Positions 8,748-16,413 of a DNA stretch of 41,056 bases are shown here, piece by piece. The stretch spans positions 1 through 41,056 of the forward strand of contig CAYOVG010000014.1 in assembly GCA_964407285.1 (NCBI GenBank). The letters run 5' to 3'. The translations under genes were made by a program, and so were the position numbers. The stretch comes from CAYOVG01 sp964407285 (GTDB lineage: Bacteria; Desulfobacterota; Syntrophobacteria; Syntrophobacterales; Syntrophobacteraceae). Numbering within the stretch: position 1 is the stretch's first letter; every line of letters begins with the position of its first letter. The notes beneath the pieces are model-generated. The model was not told the DNA's origin. It did no database searches and saw only the letters and a program-made list of their open reading frames with translations.

Positions 8748-9812
8748 ATGAGCAACCACACCCGTACCGGCCGCAAACGTGTCCCCGCCTTCACTTTGAT
8801 CGTTGTCGCCATTTTGCTCCTGCCCTTGATGAACGGCTGCATCAAGATGTTGCGGGGCCTTGCCGGCGACGACTCCGGGCTGGTTTACAGCCACGAGAGC
8901 CACATGAAGTACACGCCTGAATGCACGACCTGCCATAAGCTCAACGGGGAGGAGATATCCAGGGCCGGCCATAAGGAATGTGTTTCCTGTCACGCCATGG
9001 ACGAGAGCCGAAACGACGAAAAATGCCTGCTGTGCCACACGGGAACGGCAGGACGTATCGATCCGGTGAAAAGGATCGCCAGGAGCGATTACAGCATCGC
9101 TCATCCGGAGCACGCGGCCCATGCGGAGAAAAAGATCGACTGCCGGGAATGCCACGGCGACGTGACTCGAGCCGGGAGGCTCTCTTCCATTGATTTCATC
9201 CGAATGGAAGGCTGCATTGACTGCCACTATCCGGGCAAGGCCGCGGGCGATCTGAAAAGCGAATGTTCGTTCTGCCACATCAGAATGGACAAAGACAGAA
9301 AGCCTCGAACCCACGTGGGCGGGGGATGGACGGTGATGCACGGAAACAGGTCCAGGGTCGAGCCGTTCCTCTGCTGGAGATGCCACGAGCAGCATTACTG
9401 CGACCAGTGCCACGGGGCGGCCCCTCCCGGGGACCACACAAGCGTGTTCAAGCTGCGCGGCCACGGACTGATTGCGGTATCCAACCCCAACAGGTGCCGG
9501 ACGTGCCACACTCAGGATTTCTGCATCGGATGCCACACATCGGTTCAACCCAAATACCATACGAGAACATTCAAAACCGCGCGGCCCTATACTCACTGCG
9601 GAATGTGCCACATTCCGCTGGATGAAGGGAACCGCTGCCGGGCCTGCCATTTTGTGTTGAAGCACGACCGGGCGAGGGCGGAGGCGCCTCCCGCGCCCCC
9701 GTTCGTTAACCGGTCCCAACCGTGCTTACAGTGCCATCCGGTTGCGTTGGTTCCCATAAAGCATCTTTACAATACCGTTCCCGACACCCAATGCACGCAA
9801 TGTCATGAATGA
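8748..9812 (+). CDS. 14-haem c-type cytochrome lipoprotein
   Basis: This 354-aa protein has fourteen CXXCH haem-binding motifs spread from about residue 58 to the last residues (the final one, CTQCH, precedes the terminal Glu). The N-terminus has a Lys/Arg cluster, a hydrophobic stretch and a lipobox LMNG before Cys31, so it is a lipoprotein. The residue after Cys31 is Ile rather than Asp, which permits outer-membrane sorting. Many additional His residues could supply distal ligands. With the porin-like gene 18 nt upstream it forms a likely co-transcribed pair for transfer of electrons to or from an extracellular partner. No periplasmic multihaem partner is adjacent; only a mono-haem cytochrome lies nearby on the other strand. 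I do not recognise it as a specific named Omc protein. Confidence 0.93.
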   Translation: MSNHTRTGRKRVPAFTLIVVAILLLPLMNGCIKMLRGLAGDDSGLVYSHESHMKYTPECTTCHKLNGEEISRAGHKECVSCHAMDESRNDEKCLLCHTGTAGRIDPVKRIARSDYSIAHPEHAAHAEKKIDCRECHGDVTRAGRLSSIDFIRMEGCIDCHYPGKAAGDLKSECSFCHIRMDKDRKPRTHVGGGWTVMHGNRSRVEPFLCWRCHEQHYCDQCHGAAPPGDHTSVFKLRGHGLIAVSNPNRCRTCHTQDFCIGCHTSVQPKYHTRTFKTARPYTHCGMCHIPLDEGNRCRACHFVLKHDRARAEAPPAPPFVNRSQPCLQCHPVALVPIKHLYNTVPDTQCTQCHE

Positions 9813-9911
9813 GAGACGGGCGCCCGAAGGCCTGCATTCGGAGGAAAAGGCGTTCGAGCCGCATAAGCGATGTGGAAATGCCGCGATTCCGGCTCCGACC
9901 CTCTCTGCGTT

Positions 9912-10223
9912 TCAATTCAAAGCTTCGGGCGATGACTGGGAAGCCAGAAACCTGACGGCCTCTCCCTTTTCATCGGGAGTGAGTTTGGCTCCCTTGTGAA
10001 CCATTTCGTTAATGATTTCGGTCCATTCTTCTGCATCGAGTTTACCGATGCGGGTTTTTACCCGCCTGAGGTCGTGGCATTTCATGCAATGCTGCCGGAT
10101 GATCCGCTTTCCCGGCTCCTCACCGGCCCCATCTTGAGCGCCGATGGGAACGACGCCGCCCAGCAGAACGGCCGCAGCCATGAAGACGACGGAAAGCGGA
10201 AGAAGAAACAATCGACTCATCAT
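9912..10223 (-). CDS. small periplasmic mono-haem cytochrome c
   Basis: The protein is about 102-103 aa, with a signal peptide (MSRLFLLPLSVVFMAAAVLLGG, cleavage near GAQ) and one CMKCH haem motif about one third in. The rest reads as a compact class-I-like cytochrome c: a helix before the haem (RIIRQHCMKCHDLRRV) and a C-terminal helical part with EWTEIINEMVHKG. The Met here may be the axial ligand. Two consecutive ATGs are possible starts. GGAGGG lies closer to optimal spacing for the second (10220). The gene is convergent with the 14-haem cytochrome, and its promoter region is shared with the divergent cupredoxin gene. It could shuttle electrons to the porin-cytochrome pair; that is inference. 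Confidence 0.87.
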   Translation of the reverse strand: MMSRLFLLPLSVVFMAAAVLLGGVVPIGAQDGAGEEPGKRIIRQHCMKCHDLRRVKTRIGKLDAEEWTEIINEMVHKGAKLTPDEKGEAVRFLASQSSPEALN

Positions 10224-10618
10224 ATCCCTCCTGGTGAACTGTATGTGATTGAAAACGGTTAGTAAAACTTTGCCGTGGATCCCGTGCCGGCGTGGTGGGG
10301 GTAATCCCTGAAGGCCTTATATATAATGGCTTCCAACCAATTCGCAAGTCCGGATAGTATGGCCCGGCCATGAGATTCACGATAGTTGTTCAGTGGAAGT
10401 ATAATTCGATAGACCAATACCTGGAGAAATCCGACTGATGCGGTTAAGAGTTTTATTCCACAGTATTTGATGGAGCTATGATGTGGCTTGATGATGATAT
10501 CGTTTTTACAGGAGGCATCCTTGTCAACCACTGTTCAGGTGCTTATCTTGGCTTCACATTTTTATATTGGAAGATAATCCGAAACCGCCTGGAACGTCAT
10601 TTCGAAAACAGAGGAGTT
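10224..10618. other. 395-bp divergent promoter region between cytochrome and cupredoxin genes
   Basis: The region is relatively A+T-rich for this window, with TATATAAT near 10317 and TATAAT near 10399 as possible -10 elements. Neither has a clear -35 at proper distance. An open frame continues upstream from the cupredoxin gene to 10478, but the well-placed GAGGAG and the signal peptide support a start at 10619/10622. I see no other gene here. Confidence 0.5.
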
Positions 10619-10621
10619 ATG

Positions 10622-12181
10622 ATGAAGAAGTTCGCCATTTCCCTTGCGGCTTTCCTTGTGCTGTCGACCCTGCTGACGACGGGGGTCCTGGCGGCAACCG
10701 TCACCGTAACAATGTCCGGGATGAATTTCGTTCCCCAGACCGTCACGGTCAATGTCGGGGACACGGTAGTCTGGAGCAATACCGACAGCATGGTTCACAC
10801 CGCCACGAGCGGCTCGAACTGCGCCTCGGATGGTCTTTGGAATTCGGGAAACATGAATCCCGGCACAACCTACTCGTATACGTTCACTCAGGCGGGTACA
10901 TACCCGTACTACTGTATCCCTCACTGTTCCATGGGAATGACGGGCACCGTGGTCGTGAACCCGGCGAGCAACAGCAACAGCGTCGATTTCAGCGGATCGC
11001 CCACCAGCGGCACTGCTCCTCTCAGCGTGACCTTCACGCCCAGTGTCACGGGAACCGCCTCGAGCTATTCATGGGACTTCGGAGACGGCGCAACCAGCAC
11101 TCAATCGATCCCGACGCACACCTATACCGGTTCCGGCGCCTATACCGTGACGCTTACGGTTACCTTCAGCGATGGAAGCATCCAGTCCAAAGCCAGGAGC
11201 GACTATATCGTGCTGTCCACTTCCGGACCGGCGGCATCCGTTTGGCACGATTTCTTTGCGGTGGATCTGAATGAAACTCCCATGACGGGTGATTTCAATG
11301 GGGACGGCAAGGTCGATATCATCACCTTTACGAGAAATAATCCAAACGCTGTGGGCGATGTGTATGTGGCCCTTTCCGATGGAACCAGGTTCGGCTCTTC
11401 CAGCAAGTGGAACGACTGGTTCGCCATCGATCAGGACCAGGTTGTCGTAATCGGCGATTTCGATGGAGACCGCATCGATGATATCGCCACATGGCTGAAG
11501 GCCTCCACCAGGCAGGTTTATGTGGCAAAATCCCATGGTGCGGGCATGCATGATTCCTTTGTCTGGTTGGGCGGCATCGGCAGTGGATCGAATGACGTGC
11601 TCAAGGCGGCGGATGTCGATGGCGACGGCAAGGAGGACCTGGTCCTGTTTGCCCGGGACCAGGGGAATGTGTATGTGGCTCTCTCCAATGGAAGCGGGTT
11701 CAATACTCCCCAGGTCTGGCACAATTTCTTCGCGGTGAGCAGCTACGAGAGGCCGGAGGTGGGGGATGTCAACGGCGACGGGATGGCCGATATTCTCACT
11801 TTCGCCACGAACAGTCCGACGTCGTACGGGGACGTGTACGTTGCCGTCTCCGACGGCCGCCAGTTCGGCAACAAGAACTCTTCCGACAAATGGAACGACT
11901 TTTTCGCGGTTGAACCCACTCAGAAAATCCAGATCGGAGATTTGAACGGCGACGGCATGGACGACTTCTTTACATTCATGCCGACTCCCAATAGCGGGCA
12001 GGTTTATGTGGTCTATTCGAGAGGCACATTCATGTCCGAAAATTATCTGTGGACGGGGAGTTTCGCCGCCGGACTCAGCGCGGACGTTCCTTTCGCCGAC
12101 GACGTAAACGGGGATGGAAAAGCGGACCTTATTTCGTTTCGCCAGAGCGAAGGCAGAGTGTACGTTGCCGTTACCCCGTAA
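10622..12181 (+). CDS. secreted cupredoxin - PKD - FG-GAP repeat protein
   Basis: The 519-aa protein has a clear signal peptide (MKKFAISLAAFLVLSTLL, cleavage after about residue 24). Residues about 25-115 form a plastocyanin-like type 1 copper domain with ligands H59, C98, H101 and M106 in the usual C-x2-H-x4-M order. A PKD domain follows (about 120-195, with the SYSWDFGDG core). The remainder is about six FG-GAP/VCBS-type repeats of 50-60 residues, each with a calcium-binding DxxGDG loop (GDFNGDGKVD, ADVDGDGKED, GDVNGDGMAD and others), expected to form a beta-propeller. GAGGAG precedes two consecutive ATGs (10619, 10622). Joining an electron-carrying copper domain to surface-adhesion-type repeats beside cytochrome genes suggests a cell-surface redox protein, but partner and role are unknown. 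A strong terminator follows. Confidence 0.88.
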   Translation: MKKFAISLAAFLVLSTLLTTGVLAATVTVTMSGMNFVPQTVTVNVGDTVVWSNTDSMVHTATSGSNCASDGLWNSGNMNPGTTYSYTFTQAGTYPYYCIPHCSMGMTGTVVVNPASNSNSVDFSGSPTSGTAPLSVTFTPSVTGTASSYSWDFGDGATSTQSIPTHTYTGSGAYTVTLTVTFSDGSIQSKARSDYIVLSTSGPAASVWHDFFAVDLNETPMTGDFNGDGKVDIITFTRNNPNAVGDVYVALSDGTRFGSSSKWNDWFAIDQDQVVVIGDFDGDRIDDIATWLKASTRQVYVAKSHGAGMHDSFVWLGGIGSGSNDVLKAADVDGDGKEDLVLFARDQGNVYVALSNGSGFNTPQVWHNFFAVSSYERPEVGDVNGDGMADILTFATNSPTSYGDVYVAVSDGRQFGNKNSSDKWNDFFAVEPTQKIQIGDLNGDGMDDFFTFMPTPNSGQVYVVYSRGTFMSENYLWTGSFAAGLSADVPFADDVNGDGKADLISFRQSEGRVYVAVTP

Positions 12182-12225
12182 TGATCCGTCGCCCCTGCCC
12201 GAGAGCAGGCGCGCGCGCCATAATG

Positions 12226-12264
12226 CGAGTGCGGGCCGTAGGTCATGGACCGCACTCGTTTTTT
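12226..12264 (+). terminator. intrinsic terminator after the cupredoxin gene
   Basis: A perfect 9-bp stem (CGAGTGCGG at 12226-12234 with CCGCACTCG at 12250-12258) and a 15-nt loop are followed directly by six T (12259-12264). It lies 45 nt after the cupredoxin stop and separates it from the kamA operon. Confidence 0.85.
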
Positions 12265-12346
12265 GTCAGGCTTTTCTTTTGTCTGGCCTCTATTCCCCCC
12301 GCCTGTTATCCTTATCCCGGTATTCGGTTTGGACTGACGGAGGCTT

Positions 12347-13495
12347 ATGAGCACAATGAGAGGAAATTCGCGGTCGCCCTTCATCGAACGCCGGCCCGGC
12401 TCCCGAGACGAGGACCACGATCTGATTCCGGTCGATTTTGCCGCGGCCTTGAAGGAAATCTCCGGAAGGCCGGGGATGAGGCCGTCGAGGATAAGGGAGG
12501 CCGGCGAGGTTGTGGAGCGCTATCCTTTTCGCATCAGCGCCCACTTCATGAGGCTGATCCGCTATGAAGACGATCCCGTCTGGCGCCAGTCGATGCCGGA
12601 CCCTCGTGAACTGCGGGACGAGGAAGGCTTTGAGGACCCGTTGGCCGAGGAGCGCCTCTCGCCGGTACCCAACCTGGTGCACCGTTATCCCGACCGGGTG
12701 CTCTGGCTGGTGTCCGACGAGTGCGCGGTGCACTGCCGATTCTGTACTCGAAAGAGGCGTTGGGCGAAGCCCGTCGCGACGGACGATGCGCTGTTGCTTG
12801 CCGGGCTGGACTATATCCGCGGGCGCCGGGAGGTGAGGGACGTTTTGCTGTCCGGCGGAGATCCCATGATGCTGCCGCCGTCCCGGCTGGAATGGATATT
12901 GGGCCGGCTGCGCGACATACCTCACGTGGAAATCATTCGTATCGGCTCCAGGGTCCCTTGCGCTCTTCCCGGGAAGGTCACCCCGCGGACGGCGGCAATG
13001 ATTGCAAAGCACCACCCCGTCTACATGAATATCCATTTCAACCATCCGTGGGAGATTACTCCGGAAGTCAAAACCGCGTGCAGCCTGCTGGCGGATGCGG
13101 GCATACCTCTGGGAAGCCAGACGGTGCTGCTGAGGGGCGTAAACGATGATGCCGGGACTCTTCGGGCCCTCTTCCTGGGGCTTCTTCGGCTTCGCGTACG
13201 GCCCTATTATCTGCTCCAGATGGACTTGACCCGCGGGACGGCCCATTTCCGGACTCCCATCGGCCGGGGAGTCGAGATCCTGCGGGCGTTGCGCAATCAT
13301 ATTTCGGGCCTTGCGCTGCCGCATTTTGTGGTGGACCTTCCGGGGGGAAGGGGTAAAATTCCCCTGTCTCCGGGATATGTGAGCGAGGTCCACGAGGACC
13401 GGATAGTATTCAAGGACTTTCGCGGTGAACTCTGCCGGTATCCGCTCCTGCCCGGTGAAGGGGGGGAGTTGGCCGCTTTGCTTCGCTCGACATGA
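12347..13495 (+). CDS. KamA-family radical SAM aminomutase (lysine 2,3-aminomutase-like)
   Basis: This 382-aa enzyme has the radical SAM cluster motif C126-x3-C130-x2-C133 (ECAVHCRFCTRKR), the GGDPMM SAM-binding segment at 170-175, and the PLP-binding lysine in LPGGRGK (K337). Asp293 (in QMD) and Asp330 (in VVD) correspond to the two residues that hold the lysine side-chain amino group in clostridial lysine 2,3-aminomutase, so alpha-lysine is a reasonable substrate, giving beta-lysine. The two known uses are an osmolyte route (needs AblB) and EF-P beta-lysylation (EpmB, with EpmA); neither partner gene is adjacent. The start ATG has GGAGG upstream. The gene is 17 nt before the uracil-DNA glycosylase gene, apparently in one operon. 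Family call is firm; substrate and pathway are inferred. Confidence 0.88.
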   Translation: MSTMRGNSRSPFIERRPGSRDEDHDLIPVDFAAALKEISGRPGMRPSRIREAGEVVERYPFRISAHFMRLIRYEDDPVWRQSMPDPRELRDEEGFEDPLAEERLSPVPNLVHRYPDRVLWLVSDECAVHCRFCTRKRRWAKPVATDDALLLAGLDYIRGRREVRDVLLSGGDPMMLPPSRLEWILGRLRDIPHVEIIRIGSRVPCALPGKVTPRTAAMIAKHHPVYMNIHFNHPWEITPEVKTACSLLADAGIPLGSQTVLLRGVNDDAGTLRALFLGLLRLRVRPYYLLQMDLTRGTAHFRTPIGRGVEILRALRNHISGLALPHFVVDLPGGRGKIPLSPGYVSEVHEDRIVFKDFRGELCRYPLLPGEGGELAALLRST

Positions 13496-13512
13496 ACAGG
13501 CTGGTGTGAGAG

Positions 13513-14106
13513 ATGCAAGACGACAGGCATGAGAAATTGCAGGCCCTGTATCGCAGGATTCAGGAGGATGCCGGCTACCGGAACGAGAATATGGGGTCGG
13601 TTTTCGTGCCGGGAAGAGGGGGGCTGGGAAGTGGCGTGGTGTTTATCGGGGAAGCGCCGGGACGGGAAGAGGAGAGGGACCGTGCTCCGTTCGTCGGCCC
13701 CGCCGGGCGGAACCTGAACGCATTGCTGGCTGAGATAGGACTGCGCCGCGATGAAGTCTATATCACCAACCTGGTCAAGTACCGCCCCAGCAATGCGAAG
13801 GGCGAAAACAGGGCCCCCACCGCGAAGGAGAGCCGGTATGCCCTTCCGTATCTTCTGGAGGAACTCGATATTCTCGATCCCGGGGTGGTGGTGTGCCTGG
13901 GGCTCTCCGCCGCGAAAACCCTTCTGGAGAATCCGGATCTGAAGATGGGGTTGGCCAACGGAAGCATATTCGAGATGAGGGGGTTCAAGGTGCTGACCAC
14001 TTATCATCCCTCGCCCTACAATTACAGAGTTCCCGAAAAGAGGGAGGCCACCAGGGCGTCTTTTGCGAAATTGCGGCAAATATTGGAAGGAGATGAAGAA
14101 TCATGA
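13513..14106 (+). CDS. family-4-like uracil-DNA glycosylase lacking Fe-S cysteines
   Basis: The 197-aa protein belongs to the uracil-DNA glycosylase superfamily, family 4 type. Motif 1 is GEAPGREEERDRAPFVGPAG (46-65), ITNLVKYRP lies in the middle, and motif 2 is YHPSP (164-168). Such enzymes remove uracil from DNA. Classical family-4 enzymes bind a 4Fe-4S cluster with four Cys, but this protein has only one (C128), so the cluster should be absent; it may be a divergent branch or an enzyme with other specificity. It lies 17 nt after kamA, and its stop overlaps the start of the DUF166 gene by four bases (ATGA), so the two are likely translationally coupled. Confidence 0.82.
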   Translation: MQDDRHEKLQALYRRIQEDAGYRNENMGSVFVPGRGGLGSGVVFIGEAPGREEERDRAPFVGPAGRNLNALLAEIGLRRDEVYITNLVKYRPSNAKGENRAPTAKESRYALPYLLEELDILDPGVVVCLGLSAAKTLLENPDLKMGLANGSIFEMRGFKVLTTYHPSPYNYRVPEKREATRASFAKLRQILEGDEES

Positions 14107-14840
14107 CGGATGGACAAATCACCGGCAACATGAGCGGCAGCAGGGTCGACAACCCGCTGGAGCGCCGCGTGCAACCGGCCGCTCCGCAGAAAGTGCTCGT
14201 CTTTCAGCAAAACGGCAGCGGAGAGAACAAGATAGCAGGAATAAGAAGATTCGGTTCGGACGTAATCTTGCTCGAAACCGTATGCATAGACGAGCCTGTC
14301 CCGCCCATGGTCGATGATTCGGAGGAATTTTTGCCGGGCGACATCCACGCGGACCTTGTGCTGGATTATCTGAGACACCCCGACCTGTCCCACGACCTGG
14401 CCGCACTCTGTCTCAAGAGGGGAATTCCGGTGATTGCCCCGGGGAAAAAGCTGCGAGTGGAAGGCGTAGTGAGTCCGCCTACCTGATGCGGGCTTTCCCG
14501 GCAGGACTGCCTGGGATTGTACGGCGAGCGATTCGGAGCCCCGGAGTTCAGCGTCGAGGTCTCGGAGGGGAAACTCACGGCTGTGGGCGTCGTACGCGGA
14601 GCGCCATGCGGAGCCACCTGGGATGCGGTGGCGCGTGTAATCGGGTTGCCCGTCGAGGAGGCGCTCATACGGTTGGGATTGGAGACCCAGTTCTTCTGCA
14701 CGGCTAATCCGGCCGGGTGGGACCCCATATACGGCAAGAGCCCGGTGCACTTTGCCGCCGAAGTACACAGGGCTGCATTGGAAAAGGCCGTGCAGCGGGC
14801 GCGGGCGATTTCCGGTCACCCGCGGGAACTCAGCCATTGA
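14103..14840 (+). CDS. DUF166-family protein, probable selenoprotein (in-frame UGA at 14484)
   Basis: Read through one TGA at 14484-14486, the frame gives 245 aa. The first part (1-127, ending VVSPPT) and the second (from 129: CGLSRQDCLGLYGERF, then RGAPCGATWDAVARVIGLPVEEA and GWDPIYGKSPVHFAAEVHRAALE) both match my recollection of DUF166 (PF02593, once called a thymidylate-synthase-like family). They are in the same frame with no frameshift. Residue 128 would be selenocysteine directly before Cys129. A hairpin suited to a bacterial SECIS follows the UGA and is listed separately. The alternatives are a nonsense mutation or sequencing error, or two separate polypeptides (14103-14486 and one from TTG 14517). 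The gene is coupled to the uracil-DNA glycosylase gene, hinting at nucleotide or DNA metabolism; the reaction is unknown. Confidence 0.72.
14484..14516 (+). promoter_or_regulatory. candidate bacterial SECIS element after the in-frame UGA
   Basis: The UGA is at 14484-14486. Downstream, UUCC (14495-14498) pairs with GGGA (14513-14516) including one U-G pair, then there is a C-U mismatch, then GGCA (14500-14503) pairs with UGCC (14508-14511), closing a GGAC apical loop at 14504-14507. The loop starts 17 nt after the UGA and begins with G, which fits the known bacterial SECIS requirements for spacing (about 16-37 nt) and loop guanosine. Folding was done by eye, and no energy was calculated. Confidence 0.6.
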
Positions 14841-15063
14841 TCGGGAGAACGGTTTCTTACGACGATATTCCGACAAGACTCGGATTACAGTGAATGGGGT
14901 TTCAAGCCGGCGTCGTCCGGTGGATGACTTGCGACGTTTTTCGAAATGCCGGTGGGTTTCGCCATGGCGGAAAACGCCGGCGTTTCCGTTCAACTGATGG
15001 GGTGTGGCGTCAACCGGTGGATGGGGTTGCAGATTTCGGCGTAAAGGAGGAGCGCGGGGATTT

Positions 15064-16266
15064 ATGCTGTTGCTTTCCAGATTATTCATTTCAGTCCTTT
15101 CGGTGATAAGTCTTTGTCTTACTTGCTGCGTAGTTCCTTTGAAGGCTGAAACGGCCCCTTACGGAGATGCGCCTTCCGTGGGAGTCGAGGGAGCCGGAGA
15201 TGTTTCTCAGGGAAAGAAGCGAACTCGGAAGAATCAAGCCGTGACAGGCGATTCCGGACAGGAGGGAATACCGGATGCGCAGCCTGAAACGACCCCCGTG
15301 AAGAAGCGGACGTCGAGGAATAAACCGGATTTGCCCTCTTCCGATGCGGAGCCGGGAACCAGCGGGGAGACGGGCGATACCGCCGCGGGAAGGAATTCGG
15401 AATCCGGCTCCAGGTCGTCCGGGCAAAGCAAGAAATCCGAGCCGAAACCTGGATCCGAGATCGCCTCCCGGAGCAGAAAATCGGTCCTGACGGGCGAGAA
15501 GTCGTACAAGCTGAAGAACGTCCAGGTAGTGGTCAAGACGTATAAAGAAAAGGACCGTGACAAGGAGCGCTCCACGGTTCGTCTTACCAGCTCGGGCGCG
15601 ACGAAGTATTCGTGCGAGAGCCGAACGCTTGTTCCCGAGGCGGTAATCGAAACGGACTCTCCCCGCACAGGATACGACAGCATGTTGGTGGAAGTGTACT
15701 CCGGGGGAGCGCATTGCTGCTATACGACTATCGTTTGCATCGTGCACGGCTCGAAGGCCGGTGCGACGGCCTTCGACAGGCAGGACGGGGGCACGTTCGG
15801 TTTTACGGACGTGGACGGTGACGGAGTAAAAGAGATTCAAATCAACGACTGGTCCTTTGCATACTACGGAACCAACGATTCGGACCTGGAGCTTTCGTTC
15901 GCCTTTTCTCCGGCAATGGCCCGGCTGATGGTCTACGAGGGAGACAAGTGGCGCGCCGACCGTCCCGGAGAATTCACGAACTTTTATGCGGAACGTAAAG
16001 CAAGGTGCGAGAAGGATGCTAGAATTGCGGCCGAAAAGGCGAAACAGCAGGGGTACTATCATCGGACCCGTGGTGAGATAGAAAATAATGTATCCGTGGC
16101 CATTGAGGCGGCATATTACATGCACATGAGTGGTGGCGCCGAAGCGGAAATCCGTGACCTGCTGCAGGGCCTGTTGCCGCCTGCCTGGCAGAGCCAGTCC
16201 AGGAAGATCGCCTCGGATATAAGAAGGTATTCCAAGGATTTTAATCCTGCTCGACGTATTTTCTAA
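15064..16266 (+). CDS. exported protein of unknown function with disordered linker
   Basis: The protein is 400 aa from ATG 15064, with AAAGGAGGAG and GGGGA upstream. An N-terminal hydrophobic segment (LLSRLFISVLSVISLCLTCC) ends near LKAE and is a signal peptide; a lipobox is not clear. Residues about 30-150 are rich in Ser, Gly, Lys, Arg, Glu and Pro and look disordered. The C-terminal part is folded-looking, with paired Cys (AHCCYTTIVC), one EF-hand/FG-GAP-like loop (TDVDGDGVKE) and a final helical region with EKDARIAAEKAKQQ. I do not recognise a family. It stands between the kamA operon and the chemotaxis operon, with a terminator-like hairpin after it. A longer frame from 15004 exists but lacks a signal-peptide N-terminus. 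Confidence 0.8.
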   Translation: MLLLSRLFISVLSVISLCLTCCVVPLKAETAPYGDAPSVGVEGAGDVSQGKKRTRKNQAVTGDSGQEGIPDAQPETTPVKKRTSRNKPDLPSSDAEPGTSGETGDTAAGRNSESGSRSSGQSKKSEPKPGSEIASRSRKSVLTGEKSYKLKNVQVVVKTYKEKDRDKERSTVRLTSSGATKYSCESRTLVPEAVIETDSPRTGYDSMLVEVYSGGAHCCYTTIVCIVHGSKAGATAFDRQDGGTFGFTDVDGDGVKEIQINDWSFAYYGTNDSDLELSFAFSPAMARLMVYEGDKWRADRPGEFTNFYAERKARCEKDARIAAEKAKQQGYYHRTRGEIENNVSVAIEAAYYMHMSGGAEAEIRDLLQGLLPPAWQSQSRKIASDIRRYSKDFNPARRIF

Positions 16267-16319
16267 GCCGGAATCGTTTGCGCATGCTGCTGTTCCGGCG
16301 GTTCCCACTCTTTTTTTTT
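16267..16319 (+). terminator. terminator-like hairpin and T-run before cheR
   Basis: GCCGGAA (16267-16273) pairs perfectly with TTCCGGC (16293-16299), with a 19-nt loop. A run of nine T follows at 16311-16319, after an 11-nt gap. The gap between stem and T-run is longer than in standard intrinsic terminators, so efficiency is uncertain. It lies directly after the stop of the exported protein gene. Confidence 0.5.
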
Positions 16320-16369
16320 GATGGGAGATGTGGATAATATTGACCGCTGCATTGCTTTAGTAGTACATT

Positions 16370-16385
16370 TGGCATACTCATGGCA
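16370..16385 (+). promoter_or_regulatory. candidate sigma-54 (-24/-12) promoter for the che operon
   Basis: TGGCATACTCATGGCA compares well with the sigma-54 consensus TGGCACG-N4-TTGCA: the -24 GG and -12 GC are at the right 10-base spacing, with mismatches at the C6/G7 positions and at one T of TTGC. Transcription would begin near 16396, some 18 nt before the cheR ATG at 16414. The match was found by eye. Confidence 0.4.
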
Positions 16386-16413
16386 AAATATCTCAAAGAA
16401 GGAATTACCGGTA

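Noticed and set aside
11247..11265. TGGCACG-containing string resembling a sigma-54 promoter
   Set aside because: The spacing to TTGC is wrong, and the site lies inside a coding repeat (VWHDFFAV) that recurs in the protein.
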